From positions 6,387,501 to 6,451,500 of the forward strand of contig NC_081806.1 of NCBI RefSeq assembly GCF_030704535.1: DNA of 64,000 nt. Reading direction: 5' to 3'. The position numbers and the translations under genes were made by a program. The DNA is from Vitis vinifera. Lineage: Eukaryota > Streptophyta > Magnoliopsida > Vitales > Vitaceae. This document shows, piece by piece, positions 44,505 to 57,091 of this stretch. Below the pieces are notes generated by a model, which searched no databases, was not told the DNA's origin, and saw only the letters and a list, made by a program, of their open reading frames with translations. Every line of letters begins with the position of its first letter. Positions within the stretch are counted from its first letter, which is position 1.

Positions 44505-47500
44505 AGTTCATGGGTTTCTTTTTGCACTGCTAGTAGATTCCAGGCAACATAGATTTTTCTCTTTGTTTCTTCTTCTTCTTAGGGCAAATGGCTAGAACAA
44601 ATTGCTCTCCGCTAAATTAATACTAAAGGTGGCTCCATGCATTTTCATATATTCTAATAGGTTTTGGGTCATGGCTGGTATTGCCATAAGCTGTGGAGTG
44701 TAGAATAATCAAACACACTAGGTAGCTGTTGAAATTAGCAAACAAGCTAAAGCAATCCTGTTAGGCTATGTTTGGGAGGAGAATTTTTATAAGCTTGATA
44801 AGAACTTTTGTAGGTGTTTGGATAATTTTGTTAAAAGAGATTAATATGGAAGCTATGAAAATGTAGCTTTTAGTATAATTGAATAATTACTGCTTTTTGA
44901 TAGGGTAATAATTGTTATCCTAACAACTCAAGCTTCTAGGAAAGTTGGTAGTTTAACATGGTATTAGAGCTATGGTTAACTAGAGGTTTCAAGTTTGAGT
45001 CTTTCATACTATTTATTTCCCCCATCCATTTATCTTTAATTGGTAAGTTCGAGTGTTCCTTGGGATGCATTTTGAACCCATATTCCAACAACTTAAGCTT
45101 TTAAGAAAATTAGTAACTTAATAATAGTATTTAGGATGACTCCCTTAGGCTTATCATCCCAAGGAAATTTTTAGTTATTCAAATTGTCCTGAGTCATGTA
45201 TTTATTTTTGTTGTTTTCCTTATGATATGCATTGTGGGTCCATATTCTAACACCTTAAAACCCTGAAAATTTGTAGCTTAATGGCCTACTAGGGTGCAAT
45301 TTGGGCAGGTTGGGCCAGGTTGACAGTTAATCCAAGGTCAACCCATACATAAAACTCATTTGCTGAAGCCCAAGCCCAAGCCCAAACCCAACCTGAAGTT
45401 TAACTTGTACATGAACATGCCCAAGTTGCAGCCCTTATGGCCTACCATCCTGTGGGAATTTTTAGTTATTATTGTCACAAAACATGTCTTTGTTTTTGTT
45501 GTTTTTCCTTGGAAGATTTTCATTTTCTATGATTTGCTAGCTGTTGTCAACTTGATGGATAACTCCCTCCTCTCCTGTGCAGATAACTCGTGCAAGAAAC
45601 AGGTCATCTGTCAAAGATGAAACATGTACATGCTTCTGACCTTTGCCTAACTCAAATATTTTGGAGCTGTTTTGGATTGTCCCTGCCCCTGCAATTTTCA
45701 TCAGCCAAAAAAGAAGGGCAAAGAAAGCGAAAATTGTAGGTGCTCTCACATTTTGTTTGTAATGACAACTCATGATGCTACACTGGTGAAGATGGTGGGG
45801 GCACAGCAGTCACCACAGCCTTGAGTCGTAAAATTTCTCATTGTGTAGACAACTTCACATGAATTTTGGAGCATACATGTCTTTAGTTATTTTGTTCTTT
45901 GGTGAGGAGTTGTTAAAAAACAGGACAACCTTGTGCTGTATAGATAGGTTCATGGGAAAGAATATATCATTACTGTTCTGGAGTTGGTTTGATTTTATCA
46001 GCAGGGACTAACTGAACTTTAGTCATTCTGTTTGACAGGAAAAAAGCTTGGATTTCCGAGACTTCTTTTGTGAAGCCAGTTGAAGTATTCTAGGATATTA
46101 AAGAAAGAAATATATCAAAATAAGAGCTTGATCATCTTCGAGCACACAACAAAATCGATCAAAGATAACCAACACTTCCCTGAAAAATCCTTGGACCATA
46201 GTAGATCTTATTTGAGAATATTATGTCATATTCAATTTTGATTTTAAGTGTAGGCTAGCCATTAGAAGCCTTAAAACAAGCAGCAGTGTGGCCATTCTTG
46301 AAGAACTTTTAACAGTGGAATCAAACACAGCCATGATGGAGAAGAAAGAGAAAAATGCATCTTTTAGTTCTAATAAATAAGATTAATTATTTAGTTGAGT
46401 TCCTCTTGTTATTATTGGAATCCATCTTGTGCACCTTTTATGGATGTATGATTTATTTGTATATTGTCTTTATAAGTATTCTCTTCAATCCAACACATTG
46501 TCCTTGGTCTAGTGCGGGTATATAGATATCGGAAAATATAAATCATAAGATCTTTGTAACTTAATAATTATGTTCGGAGTAGTTTATAAATTTAGGTAAT
46601 TCAATAGAAACTATAGTGTATCAATTTTCATGAAAATTGGATAACTTGTTTTGATCATCAAAGTGGGTCACTAAGATGAAATGTGTTGGCTGAGGTGCAT
46701 ATGATACATGTTACCAATTCATACATTATCTTCTTGCTATTATGTTTCATCATTGTCAATCTTGAGATGTGGTCACATAGTATCTAAATTAGCACATACT
46801 TTGAATTACTCATATTTTAAAATGATCATAAGTCCTAGATAATTTAATTGATTATTTTATTTAAAATATAGCAATATGAATACTCCATAAAGAGATCATG
46901 ATTTTGCGCGCATGGGAGAATCATATTCCCTTTAAGTAAATATAAAATTAATGAGCAAGTTCAATATATGACAATAGCAATTCTGTTAAATTGGAATTTA
47001 ATATTTATCACAAGTGACATAAATATCATTTGATCGTAGAAAGAAACAAATTTGTAATTCAATGGAATTGAGATATAATTTAATTGATAAATAATAAAAT
47101 TAGTTCATAGGAAGCAAGTGTAATAGTTGAGTAGGTTAGAGACAAGAAAACTATTAATTTGTTTACTTCGACCTAATTTATATAAGATATTGAAAATATA
47201 ATTAATCTTCTTAAATAAAGTAAAGATTAATCATATAATTATATTTGATTAATTCTATTAGAGTCTTATCATTTTTGGCACTCAGTGGTTCCCACTTGAA
47301 CCGCCTAATTTTGTGTATGATTAATTAAGTGAACAATTGGAAAATTAGGGTGCATTATGTGCTCTTGGTGTATTATAGAGGATTAAGGCTTACCCTATAC
47401 TCCAAAAAAACCACTTTTGTACTCTAAATATTCGCAAATGTCAACCTATATGACTTGTTTAACATGATACAAATTTGACTTGAATTGAGTTATTTAATTA

Positions 47501-49885
47501 TCTCTTTGATTAACCTAATTATGTCTTTAAATTATTTAACTCATATTTGATTAATTTTAAATTTTCTTTTAAATAAATAAATCAATTGAGTTATAAACAC
47601 GACACTTAACTCGATTTGATTATTAAATGAGTTATATTACGTGTTATTTGTTTAATAATTATATAGTATTTGGATTCATAATTTTTATACTATTATTATT
47701 CGTGTTGGATTTAGATTGACCTATATAAAAAAATACTTAGATTTTGACACAATATGAACACGAAGCACGAACATAAATTGTTACACTTATCCTAGCCATT
47801 ATCCTACATCAATGGAAAGTACGAGTCAGGAAAGAATGATACAACATAGACGTGGCCGTTCACTGTGTTTGGTAATTGACATTACTTCCACGTGTAATCT
47901 TATCTCCATTTGGAATTAACAGCGGGACAATCAATTGGCATTACTTCCACTTCTAATCTTATCAATAGCGGGGCAATGAAGAGGCAGAGTTACATAATGA
48001 CCATTGCGGTGACTTTTGTGGTAAGTGGGAATGGGTCGGCTTGATCCGAAAAGATTTCACCAGAACAATCCATGATACAAAAGGAAGTGAATCTTCTAAA
48101 ATGAATATTTGCACCAATTTTAATACATATTTAATATTTAAACCTACTAAAAATGAATCAACTTGTATGGTGTGAGAAGAGATAATTGTGAGTCTGTCAA
48201 TTAAATATTGTAGCTAATTGAGTCCAAAAATGATTAATCCTCCTATGCATGACACAACTTTGTTTCTAATTTATAATAAAATATTATTATATTAGTATTA
48301 TTAACTCAAACATTCTAACGGGGAGAATGACAATAACACAATCTATTTGAATAATCAATAATTTCACGACTAATACAATTTAATTCTGTAATGTTGTTGT
48401 TCATCACCAAACTTAGTGAAAAGATGAACACAATTCAAAAGATCAATAAAAAAACATGATTATTAATAAATTTAAAGTTTTTAGTACTTTAGAGTGCAAA
48501 GTAACAACTATATTTAAACTATTTATAGATGACAAAATCAATTTTGCAAGTTACACCACTCGTTTTTAAATTATCCGTATGTTTTTTATTTTTATTTTTC
48601 AATTTTGAATCTTTATATTTTAAATCCCTAAAATATTAATTATAATTAATATTGTTTTCAAAATTCTATTAGATAATTATAATAATTAAAAATTTTAGAT
48701 ATTATTTTTGTAGCAATCTGTATAAAGAGGGTTGGCTGAGTTTTATTACTTGATCTTAAAAGATAAATAAACTATAATAATAAAATTAATTTCTACCAGT
48801 TACATAACTTAGGTAGAAATTATATTTAATATTCTATTTTTATTTTTAGTTTTGGGTTTCTATATTGTTTCTGTGTAAAAATAGTAATTTGTAATTAAAA
48901 TTATTTAAAAAATTAAACAAAAAAGGAAAAAAAAGTTTTTAAAAATTCTAGAATAGAAAAAAACAATAAATAAATGCATTGACAAAAAATAAAACAAAAT
49001 AAAAACAAAGGAAAAATGCTACCTACAGTGACAGACCACAAATATTGTGGTACTGAAAGTGGAGTTCTCATGGGAGACATAGAGATCACCCGAATCACTT
49101 TATGTCCCATGCGTTACTTACAAAAAGTGAAGATCCATCCCATCACGACTTCTGAATTCTTTACACAAAAGTGATGACACAATTCGTCACAACTTTGGTG
49201 GTCTTTTTTCATCCCACAAAATGTTGATGATAACTTATATATAAGCTGACTCTCACCCATCTTTTTGAACCATTAAAATCTAATAAAGATATTTAAGTAA
49301 GATATTAAATATCATTGATACTTAGAGTAAACCAGTCATATTTTATATCTATCATTCTATTACAACTTCCATGGTTTTTTTTATATGTCTTTTATTAATG
49401 ATAACTTATATTTAAGTCTTGATCTTTTGAACCATTTAAACTTAATACAATATTCGCTCATCTTTTTAAACCATTAAAATCGAAATTATTAACATTATTG
49501 ATGCTTAAATGAGATATAGGTGTTGATTAAATTAGAATATTATCATATGATTATAAGTAAAAAAAAAAAAAAAAGCGATTCTTCCTTTTAAATGGTGATC
49601 TTTGCCTGGGTATTTTAAACCTAAAGTTTCTTTAATAATAAATTTTGTATTAACCCAAATGTGTTATTACTTGAGTTTATGGCATATGATTCATGTTGTT
49701 AAATAAAATAACATAAAATTAGAGAAATGCTGGTACGTAGCATGGCCCTATTGGAGAACATACCTACAAAGCCAAAGTCATCTCTTTCAAATTTATCAAA
49801 TATTTACATCAATTTTAATACATATTTAATAAAGTTTAATTAGTTAAACCTTACTAAAATGGAATAACTTGTGTTGCATATTAGC
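44505..49885. other. Gene-poor region between LINE E and the expansin-like cluster
   Basis: No supported gene is visible over 5.4 kb. 44505-46400 is less AT-rich and has an exon-like piece at about 45584-45638. 46400-49880 is AT-rich with no coding signal. An imperfect direct repeat lies at 47874-47980. A Lys-Pro open frame at 45360 comes from a short 'aagccc' repeat. Confidence 0.5.
47874..47980. repeat. Imperfect tandem duplication, about 59-bp period
   Basis: 'cattacttccac' followed by 'taatcttatc' occurs twice, 59 bp apart, each with 'agcggg(a/g)caat' nearby. The first copy contains CACGTG (G-box core), which is lost in the second. Confidence 0.75.
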
Positions 49886-51010
49886 ATGAGCATGTTGCTT
49901 AATCATTTAGTTTTGTTTTGCCAAAATATTTGAAAAAGCGAAGCTTTATTGATAGTATACATCAGTACTAAACTTGGTACACACCATAGAGCAAAGCCAA
50001 GAGTACTTTGCTGTGACACTACATACAAACATATATTTGATCACTCCACAGACAAAAAACTAGAAATAATTAATAACCCATCTAGCTACCACTTCTTATG
50101 ATACTCTCTGATTATGCAGAAGTTGGAGCCACAATGGAAGAGCTTAATCATCAAGCTGAAAGTCTGAGTCATATGCAACCCCAGCCTTCCAATCACTAGG
50201 GATCACATTCTTCAGCTGCACCCACTTTTGCCTACCTCCCCTACTCACTTGGAACCTCAGGTTTACAGGACCCTTTGATGGGTTAGGCATGTCCCACACT
50301 GCGCCATAGCTCTTCCTCATGCTCCTCCATTCCTGGCTATCCTCCTGAACCCAAAAGGAATTGTGAATTAGTACTCTCAAATTTTATCCATAATTTCATT
50401 AGAGTGGCAGATGCCCAGGTTGCTGTAATAGTATGTGTACCTGCCATATGTCCACTGCTGTGATGTCGCTTAGGCCAGCTTGGTACAACATGACTAGAGA
50501 TAAGTAGTCGGGAAACCGACTATTCTCATGGACCTTGAAGAAGATGTTGGAACCCGGGTACTGACATGGGACCCTTCTGTATTCTACGCCGACCGCCCCA
50601 TAAGCAAAGAGGTCTGCAGTCTTGTTTGGACGAGCCAACATTGAGAATCCGCGCTGGCTGAGGATGAAGTCAGTGTCATCTCCTCCTCCGTGGTCGGTCA
50701 CCACTACCTTCGTCCCATCATCTGCACAAAGGTTTGTCATCTTGCACCTAACCTGAATTATCAATAAACAATTGAGCACCATTCTGGATACAAAAATCCA
50801 AAAAGCCACATGTTTAAACAGAACTATTGATGTGGGAGTACTTCAAATTATTTAAGGTGTGGTTAGGGGAAGGGGGAGTTTCAAAGAACACTCGTGTCTA
50901 GCGGCTGTCTATTTCAAGCCTTCTCAGTAGTAGAGACTGAAAAGATGAAAATATCGTGCAACTTTTTTCAATTACCCTCTCCTCTTTCAATCTTCAATAT
51001 TTCACTTTAT
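49886..51010. repeat. Segmental duplication, copy A
   Basis: From 'agcatgagcatgttgcttaa' onward this sequence matches 62938-64000 in the same orientation with few differences, through intergenic DNA, the last two exons and the introns of the expansin-like gene. It probably extends further, but the second copy is cut off by the window end. Confidence 0.93.
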
Positions 51011-51488
51011 GGTGTGGACTTTTTGAACTAGACCAACTAGAAGTGCTACTCATCAATTTTTTCTGAGAGCTTATTCTCAAGGTCTATTTACAAGTCATCA
51101 TTGCATGAAGAATATTCCCTCAGACACCCTTAAAATTTCATCGCATCACACTCGTATATTTTAATTACCTGATAGCATGCACCGCAGCCAGTCCCATCCC
51201 TGTATAGCCTAGAAACTGCGCCAACGTTGCCGCCGTTGACATTTCTTCCATATTCGCCAAAGCCACATGCTCCAGCTGATTCAACATATTTTCATTACCC
51301 CATCTATGATATATACAAAGTATGCATGGAAGAGATCAATTAAGATACGTACTTGGAGTCCCTAAGCCATCAGAGCTGCCATAATATGTTGCCCGTGAGT
51401 ATGTGAAGGTGTCTTCACACTTGCATAGCACAGGCAAGAGCACAATGACACATAGAAAGCAGCAATAGTGGCTAAGTGGAAAACCCAT
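50144..51488 (-). CDS. EXLB1: Expansin-like B protein, 4 exons
   Basis: Minus-strand exons 51488-51353, 51275-51169, 50752-50441 and 50344-50144 join with GT..AG introns to 756 nt, giving 251 residues plus stop. Residues 1-24 (MGFPLSHYCCFLCVIVLLPV...) are a signal peptide, so the protein should be secreted to the wall. FTYSRATYYGSSDG, ACGFGEYGRNVNGG and GTGCGACYQVRCK form the Cys-rich double-psi beta-barrel. Where expansin A/B proteins have the HFDLS motif this protein has TDFILS, as usual in expansin-like proteins, so wall-loosening activity is unproven. The C-terminal EEDSQEW-to-VIPSDWKAGVAYDS region is the CBM63-like second domain. All exons are open. Confidence 0.93.
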
Positions 51489-51587
51489 GTTTATACGGAG
51501 TTAATCAAGCAAAATATTGGAAGTGAGCTGGCCAAAAGAAGTAGAGGAAGTGAGGTTGAGATGGGTAAGCCTAGAATCAAAGTTCCA

Positions 51588-51596
51588 TATTTATAG
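51588..51596 (-). promoter_or_regulatory. TATA box of the expansin-like B gene
   Basis: Minus-strand CTATAAATA lies about 100 bp upstream of the ATG, a normal spacing for a plant TATA box with a short leader. Confidence 0.6.
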
Positions 51597-51645
51597 TTGA
51601 GGTTTAGAGGGCAAGAGAGTCTATTTTTTTTCTTCCACTACGGGT

Positions 51646-51919
51646 ATACTGATAGGAGAAAATAAGATATCTGGGTCTGACATCATTAGTGACAATAGTA
51701 AAATGCACATTGAAAGTTAAGGCATCAAATCAAAGTATCCTTAAATTAACAATAGAAATGAATTGTGGCCAGTATCCTAATTGTATTTGAATTGGGAAAA
51801 TGAGTGATGGGCAGAGGCGGTGGGCTGGCTGCAGCCAAGTGGATAAGGCTACCAGGGAGGCATGGTTGGTTAGAGCGCACTGAAGAAGCTGTCAAAACAA
51901 GTGAGCTGGGACTTACAGA
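51646..51919. repeat. Upstream-flank duplication, copy U1
   Basis: Starts 'atactgataggagaaaataa' and ends near 'gggacttacaga'. It matches 54719-55040 in the same orientation with indels. It sits directly upstream of the expansin-like promoter. Confidence 0.9.
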
Positions 51920-51924
51920 CTAGT

Positions 51925-52450
51925 GTGTTGTCACTCATGTCTCATGTACTTGTATTTGAGTTGTACTTTTTGATTTGTTCATTAGTCAGTCCAATTGTAT
52001 TGGTAAGATTGGGGTATGCATGTTGTATATAACCGCAACCATCTTGTATCAATACCGAAGTTAGGATTTATGAAAGACATTCTCTTTATTCTCCCAATTC
52101 TCTATTGGAACAGAGGAAGCCCTTTGGCAAGGTTGGGTATTAGGTATAACCTATGAGGAGGTTTGCTTCCCATAAAACCCCACCGACGTGTGTGATGATT
52201 GCTATATATATATATCTATTCCACTGAATGCTAATTAGCTTAAGTACATGATAGGCTTGCAAAATAATGAGAAAGGATATACACCAAAAAAGTTAAGAGT
52301 TAACCTAAAATTATTTTTCTTAATTCTCCCAATCCTCATTTTTTTTTCACTAAATGAAAAAAATATATTTAAATGCCTTTTGATATTTAAAAAAGAGGAA
52401 TCAAAATAAAGGTAAATTAGAATAGGAGTGAGAGATAAATCCAAATTCTA
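51925..52450. other. Non-coding segment after U1
   Basis: No gene is visible. 51924-52112 has LTR-like composition (a 'tgtatataacc' TATA-like run followed by a pyrimidine-rich end) without supporting repeats. 52205-52225 holds a short (TA)n. Confidence 0.4.
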
Positions 52451-52452
52451 AT

Positions 52453-54624
52453 TGTAACACTCAAGTTTTCTTTTTAAAGGGTAATTTAGGAAATTCTTAA
52501 TAATGATATTAAATTAATTAATTAATTAATTAATTTAATAAAATGGAAGAGGGGTGAAAAGGTAATTTTACGAATAATACCCTAGGTATAAATAGAAAAT
52601 TCTCTTCTTCTTGTTTTTTTTGAATTGTATTCCTATTCGTAGAGAGTTTCCAGAGAACGTGAAGTTAAGGTCAGATTTCAAGGTTTGAAGAACAAACCTC
52701 TATAGGTAAGTTTCTAACCCCTAAATTATTATTTTAGATTCATTAGTTAATTTCAAACACATTAGATATATTTTTTGGAAAATCCCAAATCTAGATTAGG
52801 GTTAGATTATTTTTTTAATTCGTTTTAATATCAAATAGTGAAAATTTAATATTTTGATTTATTATTGGAATTGGGGAGATCTTAAGTTTTTTATTAGAAA
52901 AAAAAAAAAAAAAATTCCTGTGAAGATTTCGATTTAGATTAGGGTTAGTTTATTATTATTATTATTATTATTATTATTTTTATTTCGTTTTAATATCAAA
53001 ATAGTGAAAAATTTAATATTTTGATTTATTGTTGGAAATTGGAAATTCTTAAGCTTGTAGAAAAAAAAAAAACCTGGAAGACGCGTGTGAATTGGAGGAT
53101 GAAAAAAAAAAAATATAATATATATATGGGTGTGTGTACGGATGGAGGAAGAGTGTTGTTAGTTAATATATATATATGTCTATTGTTTGTTGACAATAAT
53201 GGGGTATTGTTGGGAATAAAGTTTATGTTTAAAAATAAAAATAAAAATGAGAGAATAGAAATTTTAAATAAAAAGGAAGTAAAGTCTTTTTTTATATTAT
53301 AATTATGAGCGTAAGTTAATAAATAACATAGAAATTAATTATTGAAATAAATTATAGTTTAATTAAGTTGTGTCCCAAGAAATAAATTTTAAAATAAATA
53401 AATAAATTTAATTTTATATGAATTAGAAATTTATTAATTTTTAAAATATGAATAGATTAAATTACCTTTTATAAATATATATAAAAATAATAATAATTTG
53501 AATGCCTAAAATTTTAGGATTGTCAAACCTATAATTTTAGATAAATAGTAATAATGGTTATTTCTCTTATATTTGTTAGGTGAAGAGTAGATTTTCAAGA
53601 TTATTTTTCTCCAAAGTTTTTGAGGACTTCTTTTGAGGTAAGGGAAGTTAATGCAATATTTATAAAATTAAATTATTTTATATGTTATTTTGAATTGTGG
53701 AAAAGAAAATGATATTTTGTTACCATGCATGGATCAAACTGTTTTGCACTAAATATTATGTTGGAATATTTTGTTTTATTTATGACACAAAATATGGAGA
53801 TATTATGTTGTGTAAATTTGAATACTTGAACAAAAACATCACTCTGGTTTATTTGGCCCTTGTCAACGAGATATAATAGTTGACTATTCGGTCCTATCAA
53901 CGGGATATAATAGTTGACCTTTATATTTCATGGTGAGAATGTAATTGATTTGGACCCCAGCGTCTAGGGGTTTGGTTAGATGTTACTAGTACTAGTAGTG
54001 TTTGGTTCCGTCCACCAGGAACAATTTGAGGCTAGCCACCCATTTGAAAAGTCCCACCTAACTGGGCATTTGATATTTGATAACCAGAGTAATGAAAATT
54101 GAATGGATTTGATTGAATCTTATGTGAAAGTGTTTGAATTTGATGTGAAAATAGTTGGTTGAATTTTGAATATATTGATATTTTTGAAACCCTGATATTT
54201 GATGAGAAAAAAAAAATGATATCTCCTATTTGAAATGAAAATGTTTGATCCATGAACTGCATTAATATTCCTTATTGGGTTGTGAGCTCATTCTCAATTG
54301 TTGAAAATTTTTCAGGTACTTTTAGTTCGGGTGAGGAGTGATGGCTAGGCTGAGAAATGGTCATCATTAGGATTTGACTTAGGATTTTATGTTGGATTTT
54401 GTTTAATTGTTAGTTATGTTCATTTGAATCATTTGGTATTTGGAAGTTATTTGGAAATTGAATTTTGAGGATTTTAGATTTTGTTCCGTTACTCTGAACA
54501 GGTATTTGGTAATTGGTAACATCCAGTTACAATATGATTGTTTGGGTTAGATTATACTTTAAGCCTTCGGGTTTAAGGTGTGAAATGACCGTCACGCCCT
54601 TGGAATGGGTCTTGGGGCGTGACA
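52453..54624. mobile_element. Possible solo LTR (about 2.2 kb)
   Basis: It begins TGTAACACTCAAG and ends with 'gaccgtcacgcccttggaat' followed by 'ggggcgtgaca', phrases common at the ends of long plant Ty3-type LTRs. The interior is AT-rich and non-coding with (TTAA)n at 52511-52534 and (TTA)n near 52949-52978. It lies exactly between the two copies of the upstream-flank duplication. No target duplication is visible (flanks 'ctaat' and 'tagag'), so this stays tentative. Confidence 0.35.
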
Positions 54625-54718
54625 TAGAGTGAATTTTGATGTTAGAAGTCATCCAAATAAAGTAATGGATGGAAGATGGAACGGATTTTCCATTACCATT
54701 CTCCATTCCAATGTAAAT

Positions 54719-55040
54719 ATACTGATAGGAGAAAATAAGATTTCTGGGTCTCTGGCATCATTGGTGACAATAGTAAAATCACATTAAAAAATAAGGCATC
54801 AAATCAAATCAAAATATCCTTAAATTAAATAATGTCAAATAGATTGCAATTGGGATATTTTAACAATGGAAATGAATTGTGGCCAGTATCCTAATTGCGT
54901 TTGAATTGGGAAAATGAGTGATGGACAGAGGCTGTGGAGTGTGGGCTGGCTACGGCCCAGTAGATAAGGCTACCAGGGAGGCATGCTTGGTTTATTGCGC
55001 ACTGAAGAAGCTGTCAAAACAAGTGAGCTTGGACTTAGAG
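54719..55040. repeat. Upstream-flank duplication, copy U2
   Basis: Same sequence as 51646-51919 with a ~25-bp expansion ('taaataatgtcaaatagatt' region) and other changes. No expansin-like exons are attached to this copy. Confidence 0.9.
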
Positions 55041-55044
55041 GTCA

Positions 55045-55580
55045 GTGGTAAATTAGGGGCAAAGGCACTCATCCTTGATTTTTTGGTTTATACACAATAG
55101 GTAGTGTGTTCGAGTACTTTTGTCGGCTTATGCTGAAAGCGATGTCCAGTACCGAAGACAAGGGGCTGCTTAACACCCAAATTTGAGTCACACTTGGGGT
55201 AGGTGGCCCTGCATCCTGGCTCTCCATGAGGTCCCCACATCCCATTACTAATGAAAAAAATACCAAACTCTATTTGTAATGTCTCCCATTTTGGTGACTG
55301 AATGCACAGTCCTTTTTAAGATCTTTTCCGTCATTTGTAATGTCTCCCATTTTGAAGACCATTGATAATATCTTTGATCAGGGTGGAGTTCATCCTTTTA
55401 TGGGCTTTCATAAGATAAAATACGATGCATGGTTCCATAACTTGGTATAGGAAGACAAATAAATGTTATGGCTATCATTTCATTAGAGTTGAATAAAACT
55501 GAAGAGTGATTTAACAGTATGACACACGCACCCAAAAATACATGTATTGCCCTAAAACTGCCACAAAATTCTGTCTACTA
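55045..55580. other. Non-coding segment with a possible SINE
   Basis: 55050-55260 is GC-richer, has a weak box-B-like 'gtgttcgagtac' at about 55108 and ends in an A-rich run, which would suit a SINE. A 17-bp direct repeat 'tgtaatgtctcccattt' occurs at 55275 and 55336. No gene is visible. Confidence 0.3.
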
Positions 55581-55690
55581 TTAATGCTGTGGCTCCCTTC
55601 CATCAATTATAGTTCCAGCACTTGCTCTTGATCCAGTTATGAGCTCATCACCCTCGCATTTTGCATCCACCACTTCTCCTGCCATTCCAA
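55581..55690 (-). other. Exon-like open segment of unknown origin
   Basis: Minus-strand sequence after a plausible acceptor (GGCAG) reads VVDAKCEGDELITGSRASAG then TIIDGREPQH and a stop. Composition is protein-like and GC is raised. I do not recognise the family. No partner exon was found, so it may be a gene fragment. Confidence 0.25.
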
Positions 55691-55839
55691 TTCAATATAC
55701 ATTGCATCAGTTTTCATTTGATGAAGCTACAAACATGGACATTTACGTCAAATTAACTACAGAACATCTGGACTGACTAGTTATGTATAGACTGATCAGT
55801 TTACACTGATAATTTGATATTTTTTCATACACGTGGGGT

Positions 55840-55843
<4 letters not shown>

Positions 55844-55888
<45 letters not shown>
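55844..55888. repeat. (GA)n microsatellite
   Basis: About 22 GA units. The Ser-Leu open frame on the minus strand is an artefact. Confidence 0.97.
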
Positions 55889-55889
<1 letters not shown>

Positions 55890-55899
55890 CCCCAACTTT

Positions 55900-57080
55900 G
55901 AGATAGTGACTATCACTCTCAAGTGACTTTTCCTATTAATGCGTTGGGAACACTTACAGCAAAAGATAGAAGGCCAAGATGGGACTTGAGGACCAAGACG
56001 TGTGCGGTTCATATTTCCAAAACTGTTACTTATGACATCTCTTTTCTACACTTGTAAGTTTGGGATGAATAGGAGAGAAGAGAAGGTACTGGTGGGGGCT
56101 TGAAACAGAAATACCAAGCAACAATCAAAAAACCGAGTGCAAAGGTGCAAGGCATATTAAGCATATAGCGAAGCCAGCAACATTATCTACTACACTTTGC
56201 CAGGTGTCACTTTGGCAAAGTTTTTGGAGGGACAGAGAGAGAGAGTTGGAATTACAGGTGGTATAGCGATGAAAAGAACATGCGATCACTTTTCTTCTCC
56301 AGAACCTACTGATCCTCCCACTAAAACAATGGATTGGTTAAGCAACAAAAACAGGCTCAGTTCTTGTGGTGGGAACAGAAAGATATACAAGTGATTGAGA
56401 TGTGAGAGCAGAATTAAAAGTATTACATATAAAAAGGTTCAGTTCATCCTTGGTATTAGATGCTTTCAGTTACTAATCAGAATCAAGGTACTGTAGGCCA
56501 TCCTTTATCGATGCTATTATATTATGCCAATGCCTGTTTGGTCTTCCCTTGCCACCCCTTAGAAGATCAACTTTTGTAACATTACCCACCGGTGTCCTTA
56601 CTTTCACTAGAAAAGCAGCAGCATGCTAGACATTTCACTGTTTGACCTTTTTTATGAAACAACCCCATTCACATCTTGAGACAGGCAACCAAAGAAGACC
56701 AGAGAGGTCCATACCTCATGGGAGTCAAGCCACATTCAAAAATCTTATCCTTTTCCCAACAACTTGAATTGCACAAGCAGGAACTGGTGAGATCTTGTGG
56801 TCCCAGTTGCCAACTCTTGGGTCTTGACTACAATCTTAAGTTCAAGTACAATCAATATTGAGCAGCATAATCAATACACTGTAACTCGTCACAAACGCCA
56901 TGAAGGAGTTCAGGAAAAAAGTTGAACGATATTCCTAGCAAATTGCTGGGGAAAAAGTGGACACCGATTGTTAACCTTCATCTAAACATTTAATCTATAA
57001 CTCAGAATCAGTGGCTCACCAACAATTGAGTGTAATCAACCTTGACTTTACCTGAATACTCATTACAATCATCATTTCAA
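55900..57080. other. Non-coding segment downstream of the CLPR4 pseudogene
   Basis: No supported gene is visible. Short open frames (56197-56394, 56676-56861) have no recognised motifs. Part of this may be the 3' flank copied along with the CLPR4 fragment. Confidence 0.4.
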
Positions 57081-57091
57081 GTCCCAAACTA

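Noticed and set aside
45360..45620. Open frame with Lys-Pro repeats
   Set aside because: The repeat is a short 'aagccc' run; the rest is hydrophobic T-rich translation without domain signals.
51924..52112. LTR-like segment (TG..CA ends, TATA-like 'tgtatataacc')
   Set aside because: No second copy, target duplication, PBS or polypurine tract could be found in the window.
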